Assembly: GCA_002256205.1 (NCBI GenBank)
Contig: NKIW01000001.1
Span: 186,001 to 250,000 of the forward strand
Source: Rhizobiales bacterium PAR1
GTDB taxonomy: Bacteria > Pseudomonadota > Alphaproteobacteria > Rhizobiales > Beijerinckiaceae
DNA length: 64,000 bases
Reading direction: 5' to 3'
Position numbers and translations under genes: made by a program
Shown here: piece after piece, positions 1 through 10,743 of the stretch
How the letters are laid out: every line of letters begins with the position of its first letter
Position numbering within the stretch: position 1 is the stretch's first letter
The notes under the pieces: generated by a model
What the model was told of the DNA's origin: nothing
Databases searched by the model: none
The model's input: the letters and a program-made list of their open reading frames with translations, nothing else

Positions 1-642
1 CATGCGCTCCTGAATGAGCCGACGGTCGGTCTCGATCTGGGTTTCACCCGGGCCACCGAGAAAGCCGAAGCCGCCACGCTGGCGTTCGAGATGGGTCCAG
101 GAGCGGACAAGACGCGATTTTTGATAGGCGAGATGCGCAAGCTCGACCTGCAACCGGCCCTCACGGGTCGAGGCGCGGCGGCCGAAAATCTCGAGGATCA
201 GTCCGGTCCGGTCAATCACCTTGGCCTTGAACGCCTGCTCAAGGTTGCGCTGCTGCACGGGGCTGAGCGCGCAATCCATCATGACGAGCGAAATCTCTTC
301 TGCCTCGACGAAAGCGGTGATCTCCTCGACCTTGCCCTGCCCGAGAAAGGTCGCCGGGCGCGGTAGACGAATCGGCGCGATCTGGCTCGCAACGATGGTG
401 AGATCGATCGCCATCGTCAGGCCGATCGCTTCATCAAGCCGCGCCTCCTGCGTGCGCAGGCTCAGCGCGCCTGCTGCCGTGGCCGCACGTTCGGAAAGAT
501 AAGGCCCCACGACAAGCGTGCGCGTCTGGAGCGCAATCGTCTTCTCGGGTTCGAAGGCGCCCTGCTTGACGGCTCTGGTGCCGCTACGGTTCTGAAGGTC
601 GGTCGTGGCCGTATTCCGTCTCTCGGAGGCAAAACGCCTCAG
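1..642 (-). CDS. hflX: GTPase HflX, N-terminal part (runs off the left edge)
   Basis: HflX is a ribosome-associated GTPase that splits stalled ribosomes. Only the N-terminal part is in the window. The reverse-strand translation contains the HflX N-domain, with GQGKVEEI, the long helical stretch, and then the hallmark [19 protein letters not shown] just before the edge; the G-domain proper lies outside. No ATG or GTG occurs near the expected start. The frame is open upstream into hfq, and the most plausible start I see is a CTG at 642 that overlaps the hfq stop as CTGA, so the start is uncertain. It lies directly downstream of hfq, as is usual in proteobacteria, and is probably co-transcribed and translationally coupled with it. 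Confidence 0.85.
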   Translation of the reverse strand, partial: MRRFASERRNTATTDLQNRSGTRAVKQGAFEPEKTIALQTRTLVVGPYLSERAATAAGALSLRTQEARLDEAIGLTMAIDLTIVASQIAPIRLPRPATFLGQGKVEEITAFVEAEEISLVMMDCALSPVQQRNLEQAFKAKVIDRTGLILEIFGRRASTREGRLQVELAHLAYQKSRLVRSWTHLERQRGGFGFLGGPGETQIETDRRLIQERM

Positions 643-881
643 TCTTCGTCGTTCGGACCCGGAAGATGGATCGGCGAGGCCGGCATGATGGTCGAAATCG
701 CGTGCTTGTAGACCAGCTGCGATACCCCATCGCGCTTCAGCAACACGCAGAAATTATCGAACCAAGTCACCGCGCCCTGCAATTTGACGCCATTGACCAG
801 AAAGATCGTGACTGAAATCTTGTTCTTACGAACGTGATTAAGAAAATTATCCTGTAAACTCAGCGTCCGTTCCGTCGCCAT
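639..881 (-). CDS. hfq: RNA chaperone Hfq
   Basis: Hfq is a hexameric Sm-like chaperone that pairs small RNAs with mRNAs. The 80-residue product has the Sm1 region (NLxxVRKNK-type, then [13 protein letters not shown]), the FDNF segment and the Sm2 motif YKHAISTI, all canonical. The tail after the Sm core is short and acidic, ending GPNDED. An in-frame GTG lies nine bases upstream (890), but ATG 881 is preferred: it begins the usual MATER sequence and has a GGTGA ribosome-binding site six bases before it. The gene precedes hflX. A perfect 8-bp inverted repeat (919-937) sits in its leader. Confidence 0.96.
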   Translation of the reverse strand: MATERTLSLQDNFLNHVRKNKISVTIFLVNGVKLQGAVTWFDNFCVLLKRDGVSQLVYKHAISTIMPASPIHLPGPNDED

Positions 882-918
882 TTTTTTCACCCGTTTTTTT
901 AGCGCGGCGTCTTTCCCG

Positions 919-937
919 TCTGGAATACGATTCCAGA
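919..937. repeat. 8-bp perfect inverted repeat in the hfq leader
   Basis: TCTGGAAT and ATTCCAGA flank a three-base spacer, about 38 bases upstream of the hfq ATG in the 234-base gap between ntrX and hfq. No T-run follows on either strand, so it does not look like an intrinsic terminator. It could be an operator or a 5'UTR hairpin. It does not resemble the NtrC site consensus TGCAC-N5-GTGCA. The rest of the gap shows no gene. Confidence 0.6.
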
Positions 938-1115
938 TTGGGATCCCTCACCCTCAATTTGGATCGGAACCCGCGAGAAGCACAAGTAGGAAAGTCACGT
1001 CAGGCCAAATTTGCTGCACTGCAACCAGTTGACGCTATCCTGCATGTTTCGCGCGCCTTGCCAAGGGATTTAAGAGCACACTGTTAGACTTAAGAACATG
1101 GGGCCGCACCGCAGA

Positions 1116-2480
1116 TCATATCCCCAGCGACTTCAACTTCCGGTGTAGTGCGGAGCGCTCCATGCCGACGAATTCCGCCGTGCGCGAAACATTTCCGCCG
1201 AAACGGTTGATCTGGGCGATGAGATATTCGCGTTCGAACACCTCGCGCGCCTCCCGCAGGGCCATGGAAAGCAGACGTTCGCCCCCGGCTCCGCTGGGTG
1301 TCGCGGGCGCAGAGGAGCCGACATCCTGCGGCAGCATTTCCGCAGTGACCTCTTGATTGGCATCGCCGCCAGCCAGGATCATTAGCCGCTCGACGTTGTT
1401 CCGCAATTGGCGGATGTTGCCCGGCCAGTCATGTGTTTGCAGGATCGCCATGGCATCCATCGCGATCTTGCGTTTGGGCAAGCCGGAGGAAATCGCGATC
1501 TGCTGCATGAAATGATCGATGAGCGCAGGAATATCTTCCCGGCGCTCCGCAAGCGAAGGCACGCGGATCGGCACGACGCCGAGGCGGTGATAGAGATCTT
1601 CACGGAAGCGCCCGGCAGCGATTTCCTCGCCAAGGTCGCGGCTGGTCGAGGAGATAATCCGGACATCGACATGCACACGCGCCGAACCATCGACCCGCTG
1701 GAAGTTCTGATCGACCAGCACGCGCAGGATCTTGTTCTGCGTTTCGCGCGGCATATCCGCGATTTCGTCAATAAAGAGCGAGCCGCCATGGGCCTCTTCC
1801 AGCGCGCCGATGCGCCGCGGGCGCCCCTTGGCGGCTTCAACGCCGAACAGCGCCTCTTCCATGCGTTCCGGCGTGATCGCAGCGGCGTTGATGACCACGA
1901 ACGGCCCGCCAGCACGCGACGAGGATTGGTGCAGCGACCGCGCGGTCAATTCCTTGCCTGAACCGGGCGGTCCGGAAATCATCACGCGGGCATTCGTCGG
2001 CGCAACACGCTCAATCTGCTGGCGCAGCTGCGAAATTACCGTCGATTGGCCAATAATCCCGTCTGGCTCGCCAGAGCGGGTCTTGAGATCGCGGATTTCG
2101 CGCCTCATCGCGCTTGATTCGAGCGCCCGCATCGCAACCAGTACAAGGCGATCCGCCTTGAACGGCTTCTCGATAAAGTCGTAGGCCCCCTGCTTGATGG
2201 CAGCGACAGCCGTTTCGATATTGCCGTGACCGGAGATCATCACGACAGGAATTTCCGGGTGCAATTCCTTGATAACGTCAAGCAGTTGCAGGCCATCAAG
2301 ACGGCTGCCCTGAATCCAGATATCAAGAAAGATCATGTTGGGCCGCCGCGCTTCAATCGCGGCCAACGCCTCGTCCGAATGTCGGGCAGTGCGCGTGGTA
2401 TAACCCTCGTCGTCCAGAATGCCGGCCACGAGATCGCGGATGTCGGCCTCGTCATCCACAATCAGAATGTCGCTTGCCAT
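1116..2480 (-). CDS. ntrX: Nitrogen regulation response regulator NtrX
   Basis: NtrX is the response regulator partner of the NtrY kinase, acting in nitrogen and redox/envelope control in alphaproteobacteria. The 454-residue protein has a receiver domain (acidic pair DD at 9-10, phospho-acceptor D53, K105), an AAA+ domain (Walker A GPPGSGKE near 170, Walker B SLFIDEI near 234) and a Fis-type helix-turn-helix at the end (ERSALHRKLKSLGI). The sigma-54 contacting GAFTGA loop, expected just after LFG near 215, is absent and replaced by VEAAKGRPRR; this is known for alphaproteobacterial NtrX and implies it does not activate sigma-54 in the NtrC manner. Its ATG abuts the ntrY stop with no gap. Confidence 0.95.
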   Translation of the reverse strand: MASDILIVDDEADIRDLVAGILDDEGYTTRTARHSDEALAAIEARRPNMIFLDIWIQGSRLDGLQLLDVIKELHPEIPVVMISGHGNIETAVAAIKQGAYDFIEKPFKADRLVLVAMRALESSAMRREIRDLKTRSGEPDGIIGQSTVISQLRQQIERVAPTNARVMISGPPGSGKELTARSLHQSSSRAGGPFVVINAAAITPERMEEALFGVEAAKGRPRRIGALEEAHGGSLFIDEIADMPRETQNKILRVLVDQNFQRVDGSARVHVDVRIISSTSRDLGEEIAAGRFREDLYHRLGVVPIRVPSLAERREDIPALIDHFMQQIAISSGLPKRKIAMDAMAILQTHDWPGNIRQLRNNVERLMILAGGDANQEVTAEMLPQDVGSSAPATPSGAGGERLLSMALREAREVFEREYLIAQINRFGGNVSRTAEFVGMERSALHRKLKSLGI

Positions 2481-4841
2481 TTATCGGGCCCCCTCGCTGG
2501 GTCGGGTAGTGGAAATCTCAGCGCCGGGCTGTGCGGTAGCACACGGCAGATGAATACGGACAAGCGCACCGGGTAGAGGCTGGCCTTGTTCCGGCAGCGG
2601 ATCGAGCAGTTCGATTCCCCCGCCATGATCCTCGAAAATTTTGGCGACAATCGGTAGGCCGAGGCCAGTGCCACCATCGCGCGTGGTCATATAGGGCTCA
2701 AGCAGGCGCTGGCGCCCTTCCTTGGGGAATCCCTTGCCGTTATCCCGAATATCGATCAGCACTTCGCTCTCGGTCGGCGGCGGCAGGCTGATCTCGACGC
2801 GACCCTTGCCTTCCGCTCCGCTCGGGGATTCGGCAATCGCCTCGCAGGCGTTTTTGATCAGGTTCTGCACCGCCTGACTGACGAGTCGTCGGTCGAAACG
2901 CGCCAGAACCGGCCCCTCCGGCAGGTTCTCTTCGATGGTGATCGCCGGATTGCCGACGCGCATCATGAAGGCGACTTCACGCAGCGTCTTGACGATGTCG
3001 TCATTCACCGGCTGCGGCTTGGGCATGCGCGCAAAGGAGGAGAACTCATCCACCATGCGCTTGATGTCCTCGACCTGCCGGATGATCGTATCCGTGCATT
3101 GATCGAAAATCGGGCGATCCTCGGTGATCACCTTGCCGAATTTTCGCCGGATACGCTCGGCGGACAGCTGGATCGGCGTCAACGGATTCTTGATTTCATG
3201 GGCGATGCGCCGGGCGACATCGGCCCAGGCTGAGGTGCGCTGCGCGGTGACGAGGTCGGTGATATCGTCGAGCGTCACGACATGACCACCCGCAGTGTCG
3301 CCCGTGACGCGCACCGAGAGCATGCGCTCGACGCCGCGACGGCTGACCGTCACCTCGTTCTGCATCAGTTTCTGCGAGCCGGCGCGCGCCTCCTCGATGA
3401 TCCCGGCGATCTCGGGGAAGAGATCGCCAAACGGACGATCATGCACATCCTGATCGCCGAGCGAGAGAATGAGCCGCGCCATCGGGTTGACGAGGCTCAC
3501 CTTGCCGTCCGCATCAAGCCCGATCACGCCGGCCGGCACACCGGAGAGCACGGCCTCCATGAAGCGGCGGCGCTGGTCGATCAACGCATTGGCTTCGCTC
3601 AGGCTATCGTGCTGCTCGCGCAGAACGGTCGTCATGTTGTTAAAGGTCGCGCCGAGCTGGACAAGGTCGGTGCCGATTTTCGCCAGCGGCACCTGCACAT
3701 AGAGGTTGCCGGCAGAGACCTGATCAGTCGCCTGCATCAGTCGCCGGATCGGGTCGACAAGCCGGTCTGCGAAGGCAATGCCGAGCAGTACGGAGGCGAG
3801 CAACCCGATCAGGGTCAGCAGCGCGAAAACCAGCGCGATACCGTATTGCGTCGCGTTGCGGCGCGCTTCGAGCACCTGATATTGCAGCACGCCGGAACGG
3901 GCGATGACCGGGAATTCAAGCATGCGCGGGTCGATGCCACGCGCGACCATGAGGTAGGAATCCGGACCGAAATTCTTGAGCTGAATCAGCCCACCGATGG
4001 ATTCGCGGCTGAAGAGACAGGAAGGCTCATCCGTCGCGGCATAGCGAAAATCCTCAGGTGAAACCCCCGGTGGCTCGACCTTGCGGCCCTCAACCTCAGC
4101 CTTTTCGACCATCGAGCCGTCTTCCTTGAAGATCACGGCATGAGGAAAGCCGAGCGAAGCGGCACGTCCGTTGAAAAAGCCCTGAAAACCCGCCTTGTTG
4201 CCCAGGAAGAAGCCGGAAGCATTCACGCGATCAAGATCGGCGCCCATGAGGCGCATTTCCCGCACGAGGTTCTGGCAAATCTGCTGCTGGAAATTCTGGC
4301 TGATGACATCGGCATTTTGCACCAGCGCCTTCAGATCACCCGAGAACCACGGCGTCAGCCCGCGTTCGAGCGCGAGCAAACCAGCCCCCGCGACCAGCGC
4401 CGTCGGAACCGCCGCCACAAGGCTGAACAATCCCACGACGCGCTTGTGGAGCCTCGCGCCGGAAAGCCCGGCCTGATTGGCGCGCCAGAGGCGATACAAT
4501 TGCCGGAAAACCAGCGCCAGCAGCGCCAGAATGAGCGCAACATCGATGCCGAGCAGCACGAGCACGGCATTCTCGCTGGGTTCGATCCCGAGCGAGCCCA
4601 TGAGAAACAGGAAGGTGCCGACCGCTGCAATCAGGGCGATACCGACAATCGTCGGTGCCCAGAGCGAATGGATCGGCTCATCGCGCGCAGCAGCAGGAAG
4701 TATTGTCGCACCGCTCTCCTGCGCCGCACCATCCGGCAAGGCGGAAACAGACATGGCTGCATCAGGCACGTCGGGCGGCTGTCCCGGACGGCTGGTCATG
4801 GACGAAAACCTGTCATCGACACGGGGTTGTCGCAGCTCCAT
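2481..4841 (-). CDS. ntrY: Sensor histidine kinase NtrY
   Basis: NtrY is the membrane sensor kinase for NtrX. The 786-residue protein has four predicted membrane segments (about 62-82, 92-114, 135-157 and 332-357), a roughly 165-residue periplasmic domain between the third and fourth, then HAMP, a PAS region (about 430-530), a HisKA domain with phospho-accepting H548 in AHEIKNPLTP, and a HATPase with N-box NLIKNACEAI and glycine-rich DNGKGFP and GGTGLGLP. It is followed without a gap by ntrX, so the two are one unit. Start 4841 is used because it is the first ATG; there is only a weak ribosome-binding site, and later methionines at residues 15 and 30 remain possible. Confidence 0.94.
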   Translation of the reverse strand: MELRQPRVDDRFSSMTSRPGQPPDVPDAAMSVSALPDGAAQESGATILPAAARDEPIHSLWAPTIVGIALIAAVGTFLFLMGSLGIEPSENAVLVLLGIDVALILALLALVFRQLYRLWRANQAGLSGARLHKRVVGLFSLVAAVPTALVAGAGLLALERGLTPWFSGDLKALVQNADVISQNFQQQICQNLVREMRLMGADLDRVNASGFFLGNKAGFQGFFNGRAASLGFPHAVIFKEDGSMVEKAEVEGRKVEPPGVSPEDFRYAATDEPSCLFSRESIGGLIQLKNFGPDSYLMVARGIDPRMLEFPVIARSGVLQYQVLEARRNATQYGIALVFALLTLIGLLASVLLGIAFADRLVDPIRRLMQATDQVSAGNLYVQVPLAKIGTDLVQLGATFNNMTTVLREQHDSLSEANALIDQRRRFMEAVLSGVPAGVIGLDADGKVSLVNPMARLILSLGDQDVHDRPFGDLFPEIAGIIEEARAGSQKLMQNEVTVSRRGVERMLSVRVTGDTAGGHVVTLDDITDLVTAQRTSAWADVARRIAHEIKNPLTPIQLSAERIRRKFGKVITEDRPIFDQCTDTIIRQVEDIKRMVDEFSSFARMPKPQPVNDDIVKTLREVAFMMRVGNPAITIEENLPEGPVLARFDRRLVSQAVQNLIKNACEAIAESPSGAEGKGRVEISLPPPTESEVLIDIRDNGKGFPKEGRQRLLEPYMTTRDGGTGLGLPIVAKIFEDHGGGIELLDPLPEQGQPLPGALVRIHLPCATAQPGAEISTTRPSEGAR

Positions 4842-5018
4842 TCCAGGGTCGGCGAAAAAAATCTGCCAGATTTGCCGTCCCCGGCGATGCGGAGTGGCGG
4901 CGAATCTTCGCCCCAGAGATTTGGCGCGAATGACTCATCCGCGCAACACTGTTGTTGGATTGCGACAATTCTGCGGCGGATAAGCCGCTCTGCACAAGGC
5001 CGGTCAGGGGCGTTGCAC

Positions 5019-6512
<1,494 letters not shown>

Positions 6513-6581
6513 ACCGTTTTGGCCCTCGTCTGTCTCGGGTGTCCTGTCCCAGATGTGGAACCGGATCGCCCGCAATGTCCG

Positions 6582-7709
6582 TTACCGTTCCCGTTCCTGA
6601 TGCATGGGCAGGAGAATGCGGAACATGGTCTGCCCCTTGAGGCGTTCGCATTCGATAACCCCGCCATGATCACTCACGACTTTCGCTACCAGTGCAAGAC
6701 CGAGGCCAGTTCCGCTCGCCTTGCTGGTAACGAAGGGTTCGAAGAGATGCGGCAGGAGATGATCAGGAATACCCGGACCGTTATCGAAGATGCCCACCTC
6801 GAACGGCAGCGCGACACGCTGCGCGCTCGTTGGCACCACCACGGAAACGCCGGGGCGGAAGGCCGTGGTGAGCGTGATCCGTCCGCCAATGGTCTCCGGT
6901 CCAATGGCTTCGGCGGCATTCTTGACGAGGTTCAGCAGCGCCTGGATGAGCCGGTCGCGGTTAGCGAGAATGGGCGGCAATGAGGGGTCAAACCGGTGCT
7001 CAAACGCGATATTGGTGCCAAAACCGCTCGAAGCGAGACGGCTGACGTGGTCGAGCACTTCATGGATATTCACCAGCGCCATCGGCACCGGGCGACCATC
7101 TGAGAAGACCTCGAAGCGCTCGACGAGCCGCACAATGCGGTCGACTTCGGAGCGGATCAGCATGGAAAGCGGCTTCTCCGCCTCAGGCAGCGAATGCTCA
7201 ATGAGCTGCGCCGCGCCGCGAATGCCGGAAAGCGGATTCTTGATCTCGTGCGCCAGCATCGAGGCCATGGCGCCCACGGAGCGCGCGGCATCGCGATGGG
7301 TAAGCTGGCGGTTCATCTTGTCCATCATCGCGCGCGGCTGGATGACGAGCAGCAAATGCTTGTTCGTGTCGATCAGCGGCGCAGCGTAGATATCGGCAAT
7401 AAGCTCGCCTTTTCCGGTCTTTGAGACCGCAAGGTCGATGCCGTATTCGGTGACGCTGCCACCCTTGGCGCGCACATGATCGAGCAGCAGGATCAAGGGC
7501 GAACCGGGCGCAAGAATTTCATCGAGCGCCCGCTCGCGCAGGCGCAATCGCCCGGCACCGAAGTGCTGTTCGGCAGCGGAATTGGCAAAAACGATATGGT
7601 TGGTGCGATCCAGTTCAACGACCGGCATCGGCATCGCATCCATCAGGTTCCGGACGTCTTGGGTCTTTTGAATGGGGTTCATCCTCTGGTCAGGCAGCGA
7701 TGCCGGCAT
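6582..7709 (-). CDS. ntrB: Nitrogen regulation histidine kinase NtrB
   Basis: NtrB (GlnL) is the soluble kinase/phosphatase controlled by PII proteins that phosphorylates NtrC. The 375-residue protein has an N-terminal PAS domain (about 17-125), a HisKA domain with H154 in LAHEIKNPLSG, and a HATPase with N-box NLVKNAAEAIG, DNGPGIPD and GTGLGLALV. No membrane segment is seen. The start at 7709 overlaps the end of dusB by 20 bases and has a GAGGG ribosome-binding site; an internal ATG at 7682 is the alternative. The dusB-ntrB-ntrC order is the classical rhizobial arrangement (dusB was named nifR3 for this reason). Confidence 0.95.
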   Translation of the reverse strand: MPASLPDQRMNPIQKTQDVRNLMDAMPMPVVELDRTNHIVFANSAAEQHFGAGRLRLRERALDEILAPGSPLILLLDHVRAKGGSVTEYGIDLAVSKTGKGELIADIYAAPLIDTNKHLLLVIQPRAMMDKMNRQLTHRDAARSVGAMASMLAHEIKNPLSGIRGAAQLIEHSLPEAEKPLSMLIRSEVDRIVRLVERFEVFSDGRPVPMALVNIHEVLDHVSRLASSGFGTNIAFEHRFDPSLPPILANRDRLIQALLNLVKNAAEAIGPETIGGRITLTTAFRPGVSVVVPTSAQRVALPFEVGIFDNGPGIPDHLLPHLFEPFVTSKASGTGLGLALVAKVVSDHGGVIECERLKGQTMFRILLPMHQERER

Positions 7710-8715
7710 GTCCCTCAGGACTGGGCAGGTTCAGAAAGATGGCCTCAAGAAACCGTCTTACCTGAGCCGGATCAACGGATTGCAAGATTTCAGCCAGTTC
7801 CGGCGGATCAATCACAGCGCCACGGCGACGCGCTTCCTCCGCATAGGCCGCGACATGCTTGCGGGCATGGCGGACGCCCTGCTGCGCACCGAGACTTTCG
7901 ATGAGGCTCATATAGTGTTCGCATGCCCCCGCCGCGAGATCCGCACCGGCAGGCACCGGCAACGCTAACCCCTTGAGACCAGCAGCAATTTCTCCCACCA
8001 GCCAGGGGCGACCCAGTGCGCCGCGCCCAATCATCACGCCATCCGCGCCGGAATGCTCCAGCGCCGTACGTGCCTCCTCCAGCGAGGCGATATCGCCATT
8101 GACGATTACCGGCAGGCGCGTCGCAGCTTTGACCGGCGCAACGGCCCGCCAGTTCGCCTGCCCTTTGTAGAACTGCTGACGCGTACGGCCATGCACCGTG
8201 ATGAGCGAAAGCCCGCAATTCTCGGCTCTGCGCGCCAGTTCCGCCGCATTGAGGCGTGTTTCATCCCATCCGAGCCGCATTTTAAGCGTAACGGGAATGG
8301 AAACCGCCGCACGTACCGCCTCGATCAGGCTCTGCGCATGATCGAGATCGCGCATCAGCGCCGAGCCGGACATGCCTCCGGTGACGCGTTTTGCCGGGCA
8401 ACCCATATTGATATCAAGCACATGCGCGCCGGAAGCCTCTGCCACCCGAGCGCCCTCGGCCATGGCGGTTGCCGCGCAGCCCGCGAGCTGGACGATATGC
8501 AGCGCGAGCCCGTCGCCTTCGGCCCTCAGGCGGGATTCCTCGTCGCCAATGGCCAGTTGATCCGCCGCAACCATCTCGGAGACGACCATCCCGGCACCAA
8601 ACCGCGCGGCCACTTTCCGAAAGCCGTAATCGGTCACGCCGGACATCGGCGCAAGCGCGGCAGCGCCCGGAAGCGCATGGTCAGCCAGCATGAGGTTTGG
8701 CAGCTTTGTAATCAT
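7690..8715 (-). CDS. dusB: tRNA-dihydrouridine synthase (NifR3/DusB type)
   Basis: This FMN enzyme reduces uridines in the tRNA D-loop to dihydrouridine. The 341-residue protein starts its TIM barrel with APMSGVTDYGFR (22-33) and has the DINMGCPAKRV motif with catalytic C106, then the FMN-binding HGRTRQQFYKG and GADGVMIGRGALGRPW near 225. Length and motifs are normal. It heads the dusB-ntrBC unit and diverges from ispDF across a 285-base gap that must hold the promoters of both units. Confidence 0.95.
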   Translation of the reverse strand: MITKLPNLMLADHALPGAAALAPMSGVTDYGFRKVAARFGAGMVVSEMVAADQLAIGDEESRLRAEGDGLALHIVQLAGCAATAMAEGARVAEASGAHVLDINMGCPAKRVTGGMSGSALMRDLDHAQSLIEAVRAAVSIPVTLKMRLGWDETRLNAAELARRAENCGLSLITVHGRTRQQFYKGQANWRAVAPVKAATRLPVIVNGDIASLEEARTALEHSGADGVMIGRGALGRPWLVGEIAAGLKGLALPVPAGADLAAGACEHYMSLIESLGAQQGVRHARKHVAAYAEEARRRGAVIDPPELAEILQSVDPAQVRRFLEAIFLNLPSPEGHAGIAA

Positions 8716-9000
8716 ATTGCCTATTTATTGAGCAAAATGCTCACGTTCACGCAGTGGCGGGAGACACCAAACGCATGTAGGATGCAACTTGCCCGTTTGT
8801 GAGCAGTGCAGCCGCCCTTATCCAGAGCGGTCAGCATGGTTTGGCGAAGTCATGAGCGGAAACACCACTGCCGGGCCGCTCACCCCATCAGGACAAGGGC
8901 CATTCACTACAAGGGCTTGAGGTCTCCCGCAATCGGGCGATTGACGACAGGGCCAAATTTCCCGATGGAACGAACCTCGCTCCAACCGCCGGGACACTCG

Positions 9001-10191
9001 ATGACCGCTCTCTCCTCCATTGCCGCCCTGATTGTCGCTGCCGGGCGCGGCGCGCGTGTCGGTGGCGCAATCCCAAAGCAGTATCGCATCGTCGCGGACA
9101 AGACGGTGCTGGCACATACACTGGCAGCTTTCGGCGCAGTGGAAAGCATCGACCGCATCGTCACCGTGATCCATCCGGACGACAGCGCAGAGTATGAAAC
9201 CGCCGCTCGCAAAAGCACCGTGACCGAGCAGCGCCTTGCCTCCGCATTTGGCGGCACATCGCGGCAGGCGTCCGTTCGGCTCGGCCTCGAAGCACTGGCC
9301 AATGCAGGCTTTCCGGCTGACGGGCTGGTGCTGATCCATGATGCAGCGCGCCCCTTTGCCAGCGAAGCGCTGCTCTCACGCGCCATTCTGGCCGCCGCGC
9401 GCCATGGTGCGGCGATCCCCGTGCTCCCTGTGCCGGATACCCTCGCCATCGTCGATTCCGAGGGACGGCTTGCCGGCAATCACGACCGCGCCATGGCGCG
9501 CACCGTTCAGACGCCACAGGCCTTCCGCTTCGAGTTGATCCTCGGCGCGCATCGCCGCGCTGCCGCTGACGGGCGCGAGAGCTTTACCGATGATGCCAGC
9601 CTTGCCGCCGCATATGGCACCACGGTTCACACGTTCGCCGGTGATGCCGCGTTGTTCAAGATCACCGAGGAGCGCGATTTTCTTCGCGCTGAACACCACC
9701 TCTCGCCTTTGGCCCGCGAGACACGCACCGGCATCGGCTATGATGTTCATGCCTTTACGGAAGGCGATCACGTCTGGCTTGGCGGCGTCAGAATCCCGCA
9801 TAGCCATGCTCTGCTCGGCCATTCGGATGCGGATCCGGTGCTGCATGCGATCACCGATGCGCTGCTCGGCACAATCGGCGATGGCGATATCGGCATGCAC
9901 TTCCCACCCTCAGACGAGAAATGGCGCGGCGCGGCCTCGCATCTCTTCCTTGCCGATGCGGCACGGCGCGTCACCCAGCGTGGCGGGCGAATCGTTTCGG
10001 TGGATTGCACTGTGGTCTGTGAAGCGCCGAAAGTCGGCCCGCATCGTGCGGTGCTTCAGGCGGAAATCGGTCGCATTCTCAGGCTTTCCGCCGAGCGTGT
10101 CGGCGTCAAGGCGACGACCTCGGAGCGGCTCGGCTTCACCGGCCGCCGCGAAGGCATCGCCGCGATTGCGATTGCCAGCGTGGCGTTTTAG
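9001..10191 (+). CDS. ispDF: Bifunctional IspD/IspF of the MEP isoprenoid pathway
   Basis: This fusion catalyses two steps of the non-mevalonate pathway: CTP-dependent formation of CDP-methylerythritol (IspD) and cyclisation to ME-cPP (IspF). Residues 1 to about 235 are IspD, with the nucleotide-binding AALIVAAGRG followed by PKQYR and LIHDAARPF. From about 240 on is IspF, with metal ligands in YDVHAF and HSDADPVLHA and the GDIGMHFPP segment. The fusion is typical of alphaproteobacteria. Start 9001 is taken because the IspD core begins six residues later; the frame is open for 195 bases upstream but that extension has no homology. cinA follows after 36 bases. Confidence 0.95.
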   Translation: MTALSSIAALIVAAGRGARVGGAIPKQYRIVADKTVLAHTLAAFGAVESIDRIVTVIHPDDSAEYETAARKSTVTEQRLASAFGGTSRQASVRLGLEALANAGFPADGLVLIHDAARPFASEALLSRAILAAARHGAAIPVLPVPDTLAIVDSEGRLAGNHDRAMARTVQTPQAFRFELILGAHRRAAADGRESFTDDASLAAAYGTTVHTFAGDAALFKITEERDFLRAEHHLSPLARETRTGIGYDVHAFTEGDHVWLGGVRIPHSHALLGHSDADPVLHAITDALLGTIGDGDIGMHFPPSDEKWRGAASHLFLADAARRVTQRGGRIVSVDCTVVCEAPKVGPHRAVLQAEIGRILRLSAERVGVKATTSERLGFTGRREGIAAIAIASVAF

Positions 10192-10198
10192 CGCGAAG

Positions 10199-10215
10199 CT
10201 CGGATTTTATCCGAG
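10199..10215. repeat. Hairpin between ispDF and cinA
   Basis: CTCGGAT and ATCCGAG flank a TTT loop, seven bases after the ispDF stop and twelve before the cinA ATG. An outer GAAG/CTTC pairing could extend the stem past a two-base bulge. With no T-run behind it, it is more likely an mRNA-processing or stability hairpin, or one that masks the cinA start region, than a full terminator. Confidence 0.5.
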
Positions 10216-10227
10216 GTCTTCATCCCC

Positions 10228-10743
10228 ATGCCCGCCAAAGTCACCGTTCCCGCCCTCGCCCGCCGCGTCCTCTCCGAGGCACGCAAGAACGGCTACACCA
10301 TCGCCACGGCGGAATCCTGCACCGGCGGCATGGTCGCAGCGGCACTGACCTCGATCGCAGGCTCGTCGGATGTATTTGATCGCGGCTTTGTCACCTATTC
10401 CAACGCCGCCAAGAGCACGATGATCGGCGTGCCGGCCAAGCTGATCGAGAGTGTCGGCGCGGTCTCCGCCGAGGTCGCCGCCGCCATGGCGGAGGGCGCA
10501 TTGAGGGCGTCAGGCGCCGGGTTGACGGTGGCACTTACGGGCGTTGCTGGTCCCGGCGGCGGGACGGATGCCAAGCCGGTCGGGCTTGTGCACATGGCTG
10601 CCGCGGCGAAAGATGGTCGCGTGATGCGCGCCGAACATCGGTATGATCCCGCGCTGGGGCGTGCAGGTATTCGTCGCGCCGCGATGATCGATGCACTCGA
10701 AATGCTGCTCGATCTTGCGGCCTCAGGCACTCACTTCGCGTAG
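10228..10743 (+). CDS. Nicotinamide-nucleotide amidase, CinA C-terminal domain protein (PncC type)
   Basis: This stand-alone CinA C-terminal domain (171 residues) is the PncC-type amidase that hydrolyses nicotinamide mononucleotide to nicotinate mononucleotide in NAD salvage. Family motifs are clear: TAESCTGGMVAAALTSIAGSS (about 24-44, with the catalytic Ser/Thr region), GFVTYSNAAK, and AVSAEVAAAMAEGA-like residues before ALTGVAGPGGGT. The N-terminal MoaB-like domain of full CinA is absent, as in many proteobacteria. The 3' end overlaps the convergent gene on the other strand by 13 bases. It probably shares a transcript with ispDF. Confidence 0.9.
   Translation: MPAKVTVPALARRVLSEARKNGYTIATAESCTGGMVAAALTSIAGSSDVFDRGFVTYSNAAKSTMIGVPAKLIESVGAVSAEVAAAMAEGALRASGAGLTVALTGVAGPGGGTDAKPVGLVHMAAAAKDGRVMRAEHRYDPALGRAGIRRAAMIDALEMLLDLAASGTHFA

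Noticed and set aside
4971-4988. Short inverted repeat GCGGC/GCCGC between ntrC and ntrY
   Set aside because: The stem is only five bases in GC-rich DNA with no T-run; expected by chance.
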